A stretch of DNA of 64,000 bases from Prevotella sp. (GCA_017417465.1 JAFPZD010000014.1:62001-126000), one strand, 5' to 3'; numbered from the stretch's first letter, positions 40,818 to 49,635 are shown. Translations and numbers: made by a program. Notes: generated from the sequence alone by a model not told the origin.

Positions 40818-41795
40818 TTACTGTTTTACCTTTTTACTCTTCAGCGTGATGACTACGATTTCGCCTTTCGCACCAAGCCGGAAAGGAATGACGCCTCCCA
40901 CCCCTTTAGACACGTTGAGGGCCCGCTCACCGACATAGTACATGCCGTCGTGTTCGTGGTAGCGAAGGCTGGCTGGCGACCACCCGAAGAGATTGAGTTG
41001 GCCTCCGTGGGTGTGGCCGCTCAAAGTCAGCTGTACGTGAGTGTGAGGCAGGATGCGGCGTCGCCATGAGGTGGGATCGTGTTCCAGCATCACCACGAAC
41101 ACGTCGCGTCCAAGGCCATAGAGTGCCGCGTTGTGGTCGCCCAACTGTGGGAAGCGTCCCTCACCGTCGTTCTCCATGCCGGCAATGACGATGCTGGCTG
41201 AGTCGCGACGTATCTTGCTCCAGGCGTTACATAGCAGGTGCCACCCTAACTCGTAGTGGATGGCGCGTGAGCGTCCCAGCTGCTCGTTGACGACAGCAGG
41301 ATCGCTCTTGTCGATATATTCGGCGTAGTCGTGGTTGCCTAACACGGAGTAGATGCCGTCGGGCGCCTTGATGGTGCTGAGCAACTGGCGGTGGGGCTCC
41401 GCCTCGTCGGCAGAGGCATTGAGGAGGTCGCCAGTGAAAACCACAGCGTCGGGATGCTGTGCGTTAATGCTGTCGACGGTGCGGCGTAGCAGTTCCTGGC
41501 GCCGACCGTTCATCGACCCCACGTGGATGTCGCTGAACTGTACGATGCGGTAGCCGTCGAAAGCCTCGGGCAGGTCGGCACTGGCATACTCCACGTGTCG
41601 TACTTCCAACTGCATCGCGTCGTAATAGCGGCCGTAGACATACGTTAGCAAGGCTGCGATGGAAAAGGTGCCGATGGCTGCCGCCCACCGCTGATGACGG
41701 CGACGAATGAACCAAGCCACGATGATGAACAGACATGGCAAAAGCAGGCAGAGCCAGTCGATGAGATAAACGTGGTGGACAATGAATTTGACCAT
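40818..41795 (-). CDS. Membrane-anchored metallophosphoesterase
   Basis: 325 residues. Two N-terminal hydrophobic segments (about residues 10-30 and 38-58) precede a calcineurin-like phosphoesterase domain with all metal motifs: FSDIHVG, TGDLLN, GNHD and SGHTHGGQ. It resembles the YkuE/UDP-diacylglucosamine-hydrolase-like branch of membrane phosphoesterases. The substrate is unknown, but a position 12 bp after dihydroorotase and just before plsC would fit envelope lipid metabolism. Confidence 0.9.
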   Translation of the reverse strand: MVKFIVHHVYLIDWLCLLLPCLFIIVAWFIRRRHQRWAAAIGTFSIAALLTYVYGRYYDAMQLEVRHVEYASADLPEAFDGYRIVQFSDIHVGSMNGRRQELLRRTVDSINAQHPDAVVFTGDLLNASADEAEPHRQLLSTIKAPDGIYSVLGNHDYAEYIDKSDPAVVNEQLGRSRAIHYELGWHLLCNAWSKIRRDSASIVIAGMENDGEGRFPQLGDHNAALYGLGRDVFVVMLEHDPTSWRRRILPHTHVQLTLSGHTHGGQLNLFGWSPASLRYHEHDGMYYVGERALNVSKGVGGVIPFRLGAKGEIVVITLKSKKVKQ

Positions 41796-41807
41796 AAGCC
41801 GGTGACG

Positions 41808-43157
41808 TCAGCGGAACTCGACGGGGTGGCCGATGTAAGTGTCGTCGACCTGCCCTTTATTATAAATAATGTGGCCGTTGCAGAGTGTCTGCTCGACGTG
41901 CCACTGGTACTGGTGACCTTCGACCGGACTCCAGCCGCAGCGGCTCTCGATGATGTCGGGAGTAACCGTCCATGGGGCATGGGGACGCACGATGACGAGG
42001 TCTGCCTGATAGCCGGGGCGTATGAAACCACGGTGACGCACCTCGAAGAGACGGGCAGGGTTGTGAGCCATCAGCTCCACCAACCGCTCTATGGAAAGCA
42101 CACCGGCATCGACGAGCTCGAGCATGGCCACCAGCGAGAACTGCACCATGGGCATGCCACTGGCAGCACGCCGGCAACCACCCTCTTTTTGTGAGAGCAG
42201 GTGGGGGGCATGGTCGGTGGCGACGGTAGTGATGCGGCCATCGGTGAGTGCCTCGCGCAACATGAACTGGTCGACGGGACTCTTCACGGCCGGGTTGACT
42301 TTGATGCGTGTGCCAAGACGTGAATAGTCGAGGGCTGAAAAGAGCAGGTGGGCAAGTGTGGCCTCGGCGGTGATGGCGGGGAGGGAGGAGGAAACAGCGG
42401 GAGCGAAGAAGTCCAGCTCATCGGCAGTGCTCACATGGGCGATGTGGAGGCGGGCATGGTGCTTCTTGGCCAGTGCAACAGCTTTGGTGGTGGAGGCCAG
42501 GCAAGCCTCTTCGCTGCGGATGAAGGAGTGGAGGGCGACGGCTGGATCGTCATCGCCGCCACGGCGGGTTTCCGCCATGTTGCGCTCGATGATGGCAGTG
42601 TCCTCGCAATGGGCCATGATGGGCAGGGGACTGGCGGCCTGGAAGATGTGGTCGAGGGCGTCGTCACGGTCGACAAGCATGTTGCCCGTCGATGAGCCCA
42701 TGAAGAGCTTGATGCCAGGTATGTGGTGTGGGTCGAGCTGTGCGAAGAGCGGGTAGTTGTCGTTGGTGGCACCAAAGAAGAAGGCATGGTTGACGTGGCA
42801 GCTGTGGGCGGCACGGCGATACTTATCGTCGAGGGCTTCGAGGGTGGTTGTCTGCGGCACGGTGTTGGGCATGTCGAAGATGGTTGTCACACCACCTGCG
42901 GCAGCCGCGCGGCTCTCGCTCTCCATGTCGCCTTTCTCGGTAAGCCCCGGCTCACGGAAGTGTACGTGTGAGTCAATGATGCCGGGCAGCACATAGCAGC
43001 CGGAAGCGTTGATTGAAACTGGGGGATTGAGGGTTGCAGATTGACTTGGGTCAGTGATGACATCGACAATCTGCTCGTCCTCGATAAGCAGGTCTGCCTT
43101 GAAAGAGCGGCCCTCGTTGATGATGGTGCCGCCAGTAATAAGCATTTGTCCGGTCAT
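41808..43157 (-). CDS. pyrC: Dihydroorotase (class I)
   Basis: 449 residues. It closes carbamoyl aspartate to dihydroorotate, the third step of pyrimidine synthesis. Zinc ligands appear in DSHVHFREPG, then GIKLFMGSSTG with the region of the carboxylated Lys, AHCEDT, HIAHVSTADEL and the catalytic Asp in TDHAPH. The start codon overlaps the stop of the DUF4369 gene (ATGA at 43154-43157), a sign of translational coupling. Length and motifs fit class I enzymes (PyrC or the longer type found in Bacteroidales). Confidence 0.94.
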   Translation of the reverse strand: MTGQMLITGGTIINEGRSFKADLLIEDEQIVDVITDPSQSATLNPPVSINASGCYVLPGIIDSHVHFREPGLTEKGDMESESRAAAAGGVTTIFDMPNTVPQTTTLEALDDKYRRAAHSCHVNHAFFFGATNDNYPLFAQLDPHHIPGIKLFMGSSTGNMLVDRDDALDHIFQAASPLPIMAHCEDTAIIERNMAETRRGGDDDPAVALHSFIRSEEACLASTTKAVALAKKHHARLHIAHVSTADELDFFAPAVSSSLPAITAEATLAHLLFSALDYSRLGTRIKVNPAVKSPVDQFMLREALTDGRITTVATDHAPHLLSQKEGGCRRAASGMPMVQFSLVAMLELVDAGVLSIERLVELMAHNPARLFEVRHRGFIRPGYQADLVIVRPHAPWTVTPDIIESRCGWSPVEGHQYQWHVEQTLCNGHIIYNKGQVDDTYIGHPVEFR

Positions 43158-43876
43158 TGGTTCTCGCTGATTTCGCCCTTCATACGCGCCATAATCTCAC
43201 GGGCGGCCCGATAGTACTCACTGACGTAGAAGTCATTGCGGAACTTCGTAGTAGCCTTGCTCATGATTTCCTCAATCTGGGGCGTGAGCATGGGGTACTG
43301 GTAGTCGGCCGTCAGCATGCGGAAGGCATAGGGGCCAAGCACATTGTCGAAATTAGAGATGATGAACTGCGTTTCAAGACTGTCCTTCAGCCGTGGCAAT
43401 TCGGCGGCTTCGGCAGCGAGCTGTTCGTAGATAGCCTTCTCGTCGTAGCCGTCGAGAAACATCTGTGCCTCGCGGTGCGACAGCTCCTCGTGGCGGTTCA
43501 TCAGCTGCATGTGCTTGTCGAGATAGTCGTAGAGCTCGTCGTTCAGCGGTGTGCCGCTGGCCTTCTGCGTAGCTTTCGAGATGGCGATGCTGATGTTGCC
43601 GTTCTCGATGACCACGGGCATGAGGCTCTGGTCGTCCATGAACAGGTAGGCCATCTTTGTGGTGTCGTAGCGTCCGGTAAAGCCGAACACGCCGTGTACG
43701 ACGTCACACGAGTCAAAGTTTGCCAGTGTGCTGTCTTTCGTCACCTTCAGATAGAGTTTGCTGCCATCGAGGAGCGACACCGACGATGAGCCCTTGATGC
43801 TGTAGGTCTCAGTGAAGGTGTCGGCACATGCCGATAAGAGCACGGCCCCCAAGATTGCGTATAGAATTTTGTTCAT
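43154..43876 (-). CDS. DUF4369 lipoprotein
   Basis: 240 residues with a lipobox (LLSAC, Cys near residue 17). Residues about 25-110 form a beta domain of the DUF4369 kind (SSVSLLDGSKLYLKV, GVFGFTGRYDTTKMAYLFMDD, PVVIENGNISIAIS), followed by a helical region rich in charged residues. DUF4369 is usually the front domain of thioredoxin-like proteins, but no thioredoxin fold or CxxC is present here. A -7 element TACATTTG (43907-43914, minus strand) starts the operon that continues into pyrC. Confidence 0.82.
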   Translation of the reverse strand: MNKILYAILGAVLLSACADTFTETYSIKGSSSVSLLDGSKLYLKVTKDSTLANFDSCDVVHGVFGFTGRYDTTKMAYLFMDDQSLMPVVIENGNISIAISKATQKASGTPLNDELYDYLDKHMQLMNRHEELSHREAQMFLDGYDEKAIYEQLAAEAAELPRLKDSLETQFIISNFDNVLGPYAFRMLTADYQYPMLTPQIEEIMSKATTKFRNDFYVSEYYRAAREIMARMKGEISENQ

Positions 43877-43906
43877 AGACGTGTAGCTTTTCTTCGCTTT
43901 CGCCTA

Positions 43907-43914
43907 CAAATGTA
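43907..43914 (-). promoter_or_regulatory. -7 promoter element of the DUF4369-pyrC-plsC operon
   Basis: TACATTTG on the minus strand, 30 bp before the ATG at 43876. Confidence 0.55.
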
Positions 43915-43972
43915 CGACGTTATCTTGAAGTAAGGAAAAAAGTTTGCGCAATTTAAGCATTCTCGCAGGCTT

Positions 43973-44374
43973 TTAGCATTTTTTTGCCTCCTTTTCCAGT
44001 TCGGCACTGATTCTGAGCGTTGTATAGAGTTGCAGCACGGCTGCAATGAGCAGCAGCACCACCCAGTTGTTGCGGACGAGGAAAAGGTACGACAGCCAGC
44101 TCATGCCTAACGGGTTGCCGTTGCCCACGAACATGAGCAGGGCCGTCAAGAGCAGGAGCACGTCGCTGATGAGCATGATGCGTCGCAGGCGGCGAATGAC
44201 GAAGTTGCGACCGTCGTAGCTCTGAAGCATCTGCATACTGACGTATGCCATCGCACCAGGGGCGAATATGTAAGGAGCTACGTTAGGCCAGAACAGTGCG
44301 GCGACGGCTCCAACAACCATCAGCAGTGCGCCGATGGCGAAAATGGCGGTTTGGAGTTTACTCAACTGTCGCAT
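43973..44374 (-). CDS. Small integral membrane protein of unknown function
   Basis: 133 residues with four hydrophobic segments (about 10-28, 32-50, 68-85, 98-118) and a charged C-terminal tail (ELEKEAKKC). The pattern resembles a Bacteroidales-conserved membrane protein that follows the ftsB/divIC-like gene, but no domain or catalytic motif is recognised. Its start overlaps the end of the FtsB-like gene by 17 bp, so the two are probably translated together. Confidence 0.75.
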   Translation of the reverse strand: MRQLSKLQTAIFAIGALLMVVGAVAALFWPNVAPYIFAPGAMAYVSMQMLQSYDGRNFVIRRLRRIMLISDVLLLLTALLMFVGNGNPLGMSWLSYLFLVRNNWVVLLLIAAVLQLYTTLRISAELEKEAKKC

Positions 44375-44711
44375 AGGCTTTGCTCTTTGGGGTGGTTACA
44401 CCTTCGTCGTCACTGAGGATGAACACGTCCTCATCGTCCATCTTCATAAAATAGCGCTCGCGGGCGATGCGCTCAACAGCCCTCGGGTTATGCTGCAGCT
44501 CGTGAATCTGCGACAGGTCGTAGGCGCACTCTGATTCGTAGAACTCTTTCTCCTCTTCCAGCTCAGCGATGCGCTGCTGATGGCTCAGGTGTGCGCGAAT
44601 GCTGTCCTCGCCGACGAATCCGATGAGCAGGACGCCGAGCGTGATGACAATGATGTACTTCTTGTATTTCATGCGTCCAAAGCGCATGAGCATTTCTTTG
44701 ACTTTCTTCAT
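44358..44711 (-). CDS. FtsB/DivIC-like septum formation protein
   Basis: 117 residues: short cytoplasmic start, one transmembrane segment (YIIVITLGVLLIGFVG, about 19-34), a coiled coil (AHLSHQQRIAELEEEKEFYESE) and the conserved NPRAVERIARERYFMKMDDEDVF block. This matches the FtsB/DivIC family of the divisome, which bridges FtsL and FtsQ at the septum. It is 27 bp downstream of dnaX in the frr-rsgA-dnaX cluster. Confidence 0.88.
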   Translation of the reverse strand: MKKVKEMLMRFGRMKYKKYIIVITLGVLLIGFVGEDSIRAHLSHQQRIAELEEEKEFYESECAYDLSQIHELQHNPRAVERIARERYFMKMDDEDVFILSDDEGVTTPKSKAYATVE

Positions 44712-44738
44712 GATGGATATACGTTGTTGAGGGGCGTT

Positions 44739-46580
44739 TCAAGCCAGCTCCAGGTCGAAGGCTTCGCGCAGCTTCTCTATTGATGGGTTCTGGCTGCTCA
44801 TCAGCTCGAACTGTTCGCGGCGGGTCAGTATCTTCACTTTCTCCTCCTGGGCAGCGACGCGTAGGGCGAGGGTGATGGCACTGTTGTGCAGATAGAGCTT
44901 CAGTGTGGCTAGGATGCTACCCTTGATGTTCTCGACCTCGGTCTTGATAATCTCGTTGGGCACCACCAGTTCGATGGCTGGTAATTCGAGAATCTGCGGG
45001 TTCATGTTCTTCATGCGGGTGGCAATGCCACTGAGGCGCTGTGGCATGCGGTTGCACATCGACATCCACTGCAGCTCAAGCTCCTCTTGGGTGAATGACT
45101 CCTGCGGGTCGTCCTTTTTGTTGTCGATGCCTTGGGTGCCTGGCAGGATGGTCATCTTTTGTGGGTGGGCCTGCTGGCGTATGTTCTGCCATGAGAGACC
45201 AAGCTGCGACACTTTGAGGGTGGGAGCGGGGATGCCGGGCTGTCCGGGTTGTCCGGGCTTTCCGGATTGTCCGGAGATTCCGGATTGTCCGGAGATTCCG
45301 GGCTTTCCGGAAATTCCGGGCTTCTCAGAGGCTCCGGTCGTTTCGGCGGGTGTTGCCGGGCGGGGTTCAGCGTTGGCAGCTGCGGCTACCTGCGGGGCCG
45401 ACTGCTTTGTGAGCTGCGTCTGCTGAACAAAGTTTTGGAACAGGGATTTCAGTCGTCTGGGCTTACGCCCACTGGCAGGCCCCTCCTCGGGCTGAGTCAG
45501 CTGGCCAATCTCGATGAGCGTCAGTTCGACGAGTAGTCGCTTGTTGCTCGACTGGCGGTAGCTCAGGTCGCACTGGTTGGTGAGCCGCAGAGCATCGTAG
45601 AGGAACTTCTGAGGCGTGCGCCGAGCCTGCTCGCTGTAGCGCTGTCGCTGCTGCTCGCTCACTTCGAGCAGTGGCAATGTCTGCTGGTCGCGGGCCATCA
45701 TCACGTTACGTATGTGGCGTGCCAAGCCTTGGATGAGCAATCCGCCGTCGAAGCCGTTGTTGATGCACGTGTTGAGCAGCACCATCATGTCGCTGACCTT
45801 GTTTTCAAGGGCGAGGTCGACGAAGCGGAAGTAGTTCTCGGCATCGAGTACGTTGAGGTCCTCGATGACTTTCTGATAAGTGATGTTCCCCTGACAGAAC
45901 GATGCCGCCTGATCGAAGATGCTGAGGGCATCGCGCATGCCGCCGTCGGCTTTCTCGGCAATGACGGCCAGCGCCTCCTCCTCGTACTGGATGCCCTCCT
46001 TTGCAGCCACCGACTTGAGGTGGTCGATGGTGTTTTGCACCGTCATGCGCTCGAAGTCGTAAATCTGGCAGCGCGAGAGGATGGTGGGCAGAATCTTGTG
46101 CTTCTCGGTTGTGGCGAGAATGAAGATGACGTGTGCCGGTGGTTCCTCAAGGGTCTTGAGGAAAGCATTGAAGGCCGACGTCGAGAGCATGTGCACCTCG
46201 TCGATGATAAACACTTTGTAGCGGCCTACCTGCGGCGGGATGCGTGTCTGCTCCATGAGCGTCTTGATGTGCTCGACGGAGTTGTTCGATGCTGCGTCGA
46301 GCTCGAAGATGTTAAGCGACCGCTGTTCGTTGAACGACTGGCAGCTCTCGCACACGCCGCAGGCTTCACCATCGGCCGTTGGGTTCTGGCAGTTGATGGC
46401 CTTGGCAAAGATGCGCGCACAGGTGGTCTTGCCGACGCCACGCGGCCCGCAGAACAGGTAGGCGTGGGCCAGCTTGCCGCTCTTCACCGCGTTCTTCAGC
46501 GTGGTCGTCAGAGCCGCCTGTCCCACGACGGTGTCGAAGGTCATGGGGCGGTATTTGCGTGCTGATACGATGTAGTCCAT
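44739..46580 (-). CDS. dnaX: DNA polymerase III subunit gamma/tau with collagen-like linker
   Basis: 613 residues. The clamp-loader ATPase region is complete: Walker A FCGPRGVGKTTCA (about 44-56), four zinc Cys in the CGVCESC region, DEVHMLS, and the arginine-finger region ILSRCQIYDF. Domain III (about 235-365) follows, then a variable linker and the tau-like C-terminus. In the linker (about 416-449) are Gly-x-x repeats (PGISGKPGISGQSGISG) coded by tccgga repeats of the same kind as in mfd. It loads the sliding clamp. It lies 94 bp behind rsgA; the gap has short tandem repeats. Confidence 0.95.
   Translation of the reverse strand: MDYIVSARKYRPMTFDTVVGQAALTTTLKNAVKSGKLAHAYLFCGPRGVGKTTCARIFAKAINCQNPTADGEACGVCESCQSFNEQRSLNIFELDAASNNSVEHIKTLMEQTRIPPQVGRYKVFIIDEVHMLSTSAFNAFLKTLEEPPAHVIFILATTEKHKILPTILSRCQIYDFERMTVQNTIDHLKSVAAKEGIQYEEEALAVIAEKADGGMRDALSIFDQAASFCQGNITYQKVIEDLNVLDAENYFRFVDLALENKVSDMMVLLNTCINNGFDGGLLIQGLARHIRNVMMARDQQTLPLLEVSEQQRQRYSEQARRTPQKFLYDALRLTNQCDLSYRQSSNKRLLVELTLIEIGQLTQPEEGPASGRKPRRLKSLFQNFVQQTQLTKQSAPQVAAAANAEPRPATPAETTGASEKPGISGKPGISGQSGISGQSGKPGQPGQPGIPAPTLKVSQLGLSWQNIRQQAHPQKMTILPGTQGIDNKKDDPQESFTQEELELQWMSMCNRMPQRLSGIATRMKNMNPQILELPAIELVVPNEIIKTEVENIKGSILATLKLYLHNSAITLALRVAAQEEKVKILTRREQFELMSSQNPSIEKLREAFDLELA
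45233..45330. repeat. Collagen-like 9-bp repeats in dnaX
   Basis: Repeated tccggattg and tccggagat units, coding on the minus strand for Gly-Gln-Ser, Gly-Ile-Ser and Gly-Lys-Pro triplets in the linker of the tau region. The unit matches that in mfd. Confidence 0.9.
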
Positions 46581-46590
46581 TCTAATCTAT

Positions 46591-46672
46591 GAGGAGTTAA
46601 GGGGAGTTAAGGGGAGTTAGGGGGAGTTATGGGACGTTAGTTAGGGGGAGTTATGGGACGTTAGTTCTGGGG
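46591..46672. repeat. Short tandem repeats before dnaX
   Basis: Four 10-bp units of the ggggagttaa type, then two copies of a 24-bp unit containing gggggagttatgggacg. They fill the gap between rsgA and dnaX. Confidence 0.85.
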
Positions 46673-46673
46673 G

Positions 46674-47690
46674 TTAATAGCTTTCGCGATACTTGGCTTC
46701 GTCTTTGTCGGCCATCATCGAGAGGTAGCTCTGGTAGCGGCTCTGGGCGATGAGGTGGTCGTCTAATGCCTGCAGCACCGCACAGCCCGGCTCGTGGGTG
46801 TGGGTGCAGTTCGAGAAGCGGCAGTCGCGGGCGAAACGGAAGATCTCGGGGAAGTAGCTCGTCAGCTCCTCTGGCTCCATGTCGAACGAGCCGAAGCCCT
46901 TGATGCCCGGCGTGTCGATGAGATAGGAAGTCCCTCCCAGCTTTTCCTGACTGGGTGACGTGGCTGCATCAGGACTTTCCGTTGAAGTGGTTTCTCCTTG
47001 TTGGGGCGGGGTGACAGTAGGCACCTCAATCATTTCCGAGAATGTCGTGGTGTGCATGCCCATTCCCCACGCCTCGCTGAGGGCAGCCGTGCGCAGGTTG
47101 GCACCAGGCACTAAGCGGTTGATGAGTGTCGACTTGCCCACGCCGCTGTTGCCGCTGAGCAGGGTCACCTTGCCGTTGAGCAGCGGTCGCAGCTCCTCCA
47201 CGCCTACGCCAGTTTGAGCTGAGATGGCGCGGCAGTCGTAGCCGATGGTTTGGTAGAGGTGCATCATCATTTGCTGGTAGTGACGCTCTTCGTCACTGAG
47301 CAAATCGCTTTTGTTGAACAGCAGTACCACGGGCACGCGGTAGGCTTCGGCGGATGCCAAGAAGCGGTCGATGAAAGTCGTTGATGTGGGTGGGTAGTTT
47401 ACCGTGATCAAGAGCAGAGCCAAATCGACGTTGGCCGCCAGGATGTGGCTTTGCTTCGACAGGTTCTGCGACTTACGGATGATGTAGTTGCGACGGTCTT
47501 CAATCTCGGTGATCCACATGCCTGAGCTGGCTTCCCCCCCAACCACCACACGGTCACCCACAGCAACGGGGTTCGTGCTGCGGATGCCCTTCAGGCGGAA
47601 GTTGCCCTTGACCTTGCACTCCACCAGCTGCCCGTCGTCGGTGCGGACGGTGTACCAGCTGCCAGTGTTCTTGACGACGAGGCCCTTCAA
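46674..47690 (-). CDS. rsgA: Ribosome small-subunit-dependent GTPase A
   Basis: 338 residues. RsgA helps mature the 30S subunit. The N-terminal OB domain is followed by a circularly permuted GTPase: NKSDLL (G4), GNSGVGKST (G1), DTPGIKGFG (G3), then the zinc-binding C-terminus [14 protein letters not shown]. There is no ATG before conserved sequence, so a TTG at 47690 is taken as start, 17 bp after the frr stop. A roughly 25-residue Ser/Thr/Gln-rich insertion (around residues 222-248) sits just before the G3 motif and is absent from typical members. Confidence 0.94.
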   Translation of the reverse strand: MKGLVVKNTGSWYTVRTDDGQLVECKVKGNFRLKGIRSTNPVAVGDRVVVGGEASSGMWITEIEDRRNYIIRKSQNLSKQSHILAANVDLALLLITVNYPPTSTTFIDRFLASAEAYRVPVVLLFNKSDLLSDEERHYQQMMMHLYQTIGYDCRAISAQTGVGVEELRPLLNGKVTLLSGNSGVGKSTLINRLVPGANLRTAALSEAWGMGMHTTTFSEMIEVPTVTPPQQGETTSTESPDAATSPSQEKLGGTSYLIDTPGIKGFGSFDMEPEELTSYFPEIFRFARDCRFSNCTHTHEPGCAVLQALDDHLIAQSRYQSYLSMMADKDEAKYRESY

Positions 47691-47707
47691 TGGTTAATGA
47701 TCAATGG

Positions 47708-48268
47708 TTACACGGTCATAATCTCCTTGTTCTTCGCGTCGAGCAGTTCATCAAGTTTCTTGATGTACTTGTCGTGAATCTTCTGGAGCTCCAGCTCGGC
47801 GTCCTTCTCGTTATCCTCCGACAAACCGTCCTTGATGGCTTTCTTCAGCTTGTCCTTGATGTCGCCGCGCACGTTGCGCACCTCGACTTTTGCCTTCTCG
47901 GCAATCTTGGCACACTGCTTGGTAAGGTCGCGGCGGCGCTCCTCGGTAGGCTGGGGGATGGCCAGACGAATGACCTCGCCATTATTCTCAGGCGTGATAC
48001 CTACGTCGCTGCCCATGATGGCCTTCTCGATGTCCTTAATCTGCTTGCGATCCCACGGCTTGATAGCAATGGTTCGCGCGTCGGGGCAGTTCACTGTTGC
48101 CACCTGGTTCAGGGGCACCTTCGATCCGTACGATTCCACACGCACGCCGTCAAGGATGGCCACGTTGGCGCGACCTGCACGAATGCGGCTCAGCTCCTCT
48201 TCCAGGAACATGGCAGCCATCTCCATTCTCTCTTCCGCTTTCTTAAGCGTCTCTTTTACGTCTATCAT
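47708..48268 (-). CDS. frr: Ribosome recycling factor
   Basis: 186 residues from the ATG at 48268. It dismantles the post-termination ribosome together with EF-G. The full-length signature is clear: RIRAGRANVAILDGVRV, ESYGSKVPLNQVATV, ARTIAIKPWD, the LAIPQPTEERRRDLTKQ hinge and the final helix KIHDKYIKKLDELLDAKNKEIM. A -7 element TAATTTTG lies at 48301-48308 (minus strand). It heads the frr-rsgA-dnaX cluster and is divergent from the AraC regulator. Confidence 0.96.
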   Translation of the reverse strand: MIDVKETLKKAEERMEMAAMFLEEELSRIRAGRANVAILDGVRVESYGSKVPLNQVATVNCPDARTIAIKPWDRKQIKDIEKAIMGSDVGITPENNGEVIRLAIPQPTEERRRDLTKQCAKIAEKAKVEVRNVRGDIKDKLKKAIKDGLSEDNEKDAELELQKIHDKYIKKLDELLDAKNKEIMTV

Positions 48269-48300
48269 ATTTTTTATGCCTGTGTTAGGTTTTCTGTTCA

Positions 48301-48401
48301 CAAAATTAGTGCTTTTATTTGGATTGCGCAACAAAATCGCACAGTTTTTAAAAAAAAAACGCAAAGAAAAGGCATTTTTAGCAAAAAAACTCGTATCTTT
48401 G
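48301..48401. promoter_or_regulatory. Divergent promoters of frr and the AraC regulator
   Basis: TAATTTTG on the minus strand at 48301-48308 (32 bp before the frr ATG); TATCTTTG followed by GCACC on the plus strand at 48394-48401 (44 bp before the regulator ATG). Confidence 0.65.
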
Positions 48402-48445
48402 CACCTACATTATCCAATACTCGTTACCTAAACTATATCGCGCGT

Positions 48446-49327
48446 ATGTCAAAGCAAACCAGCAAGTACCTCCTCGCCAGTGACCGCGATGACCTTTGGG
48501 GGCTCACCATCACTACTGTTGGCTACGAGGAAATTCTGCCCGGCGACCCTTATCCCACCCACGGGCATGCCGACGGTTACTATTTTGACCTCACGAAGGG
48601 CCGCGTGCTCAGTGAGTACCAGATGCTCTACGTCGTCGAGGGTAGTGGTGTGTTCCACAGCCATAACGTCAAGGAGGCCAAGCTCAGCGAGGGCGACATC
48701 TTCCTGCTCTTCCCTGACGAGTGGCACTCTTATCACCCCTCCGCCAAGACTGGCTGGAAGAAGTATTGGATAGGTTTCCGTGGCTATATCATGGACGACC
48801 GCGTGCGTGCCGCCTTCCTTTCACCAACCAAGCCCATCTATCATGTGGGTTACTCGCCTGAGATTGTTCACCTTTACAAACAGGCCTACGATACGGCTTT
48901 CGAGGAGGCTGCCTACTCACAGCAGTTGTTGGCAGGCATCGTCAACCACCTGTTGGGATTGATGTACATGAAGGAGCGCAACATTGTGCTGATGAATCGT
49001 AACCAGAGCCACGTCGACATGATTGCCCGTGCTCGTATGCGCATCCGTGAATCGCTCGAAAACCCCATCACCATTCAGCAGATAGCTGAGGATATCGGCG
49101 TCAGCTACTCTAGTTTCCGGAAGCTCTTCAAGGAGCACACTGGTTTCTCGCCAGCCACCTATCAGCAGGATCTCCGCCTCCAACGTGCCAAGGAACTGCT
49201 CTCGACTACCGATATGAGTATCAAGGAGATAGCCTATCGTCTCAATTTTGAGTCCCCAGACTATTTCTCTGCCAAGTTCAAGCAGAAGACAGGTCGCAAG
49301 CCCAGCGAGCTACGCAATTTTAGGTAA
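48446..49327 (+). CDS. AraC-family regulator, probable rhamnose regulator
   Basis: 293 residues from the ATG at 48446. The N-terminal cupin-like sensor domain (about 20-150, with YPTHGHADGYYFDL and GDIFLLFPDEWHSY) binds an effector, and the C-terminal double helix-turn-helix (about 195-293, ITIQQIAEDIGVSYSSFRKLFKEHTGFSPATY, IKEIAYRLNFESPDYFSAKFKQKTGRKPSE) binds DNA. Its position directly in front of rhaB suggests L-rhamnose control, like RhaR of Bacteroides. A 22-bp repeat array follows immediately after its stop codon. Confidence 0.93.
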   Translation: MSKQTSKYLLASDRDDLWGLTITTVGYEEILPGDPYPTHGHADGYYFDLTKGRVLSEYQMLYVVEGSGVFHSHNVKEAKLSEGDIFLLFPDEWHSYHPSAKTGWKKYWIGFRGYIMDDRVRAAFLSPTKPIYHVGYSPEIVHLYKQAYDTAFEEAAYSQQLLAGIVNHLLGLMYMKERNIVLMNRNQSHVDMIARARMRIRESLENPITIQQIAEDIGVSYSSFRKLFKEHTGFSPATYQQDLRLQRAKELLSTTDMSIKEIAYRLNFESPDYFSAKFKQKTGRKPSELRNFR

Positions 49328-49481
49328 CTCCGAGAAGTCTCACAGTTTGCTCCGAGAGGTCTCACACACTTCTCCGAGAAGTCTCACACACTTCTCCGAG
49401 GAGTCTCATGGTCTGCTCCTAGAAGTCTTATAGTCTGCTCCGAGCGTACTCATTGTTTGCTCCGAGCGGGCTTCCCTCCCT
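49328..49481. repeat. 22-bp tandem array, seven units
   Basis: Units beginning ctccgag or ctcctag start at 49328, 49350, 49372, 49394, 49416, 49438 and 49460 in exact 22-bp register; neighbours share gtctcacaca or gtctg. The array begins within 1 bp of the AraC stop codon. Confidence 0.95.
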
Positions 49482-49569
49482 ACAACTGACGTTTCGGACT
49501 CATCTTTTTTTATACGCGTGCGCGCAACCTTAGATAAATATAAGGTATTCCCACAAATAATCGCCTTTC

Positions 49570-49599
49570 TTATCAAAAACCGTGGTTGTATTATCAAAA
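49570..49599. promoter_or_regulatory. Candidate operator: TTATCAAAA direct repeat
   Basis: TTATCAAAA occurs at 49570-49578 and 49591-49599, 21 bp apart (two helical turns), upstream of the rhaB promoter. The same 9-mer is at 59851-59859 between rhaD and aldA. A 21-bp spaced direct repeat is typical of AraC-type sites; the link to this regulator is inferred. Confidence 0.4.
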
Positions 49600-49627
49600 T
49601 GTAATGTTTTGCATCAAGAAAAAACCG

Positions 49628-49635
49628 TATCTTTG
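49628..49635 (+). promoter_or_regulatory. -7 promoter element of rhaB
   Basis: TATCTTTG followed by GCACG, 41 bp before the rhaB ATG. Confidence 0.7.

Noticed and set aside
47690-48445. N-terminal extension of the AraC regulator by 252 codons
   Set aside because: The extension is antisense to frr, and the regulator's own promoter (48394-48401) lies within it.
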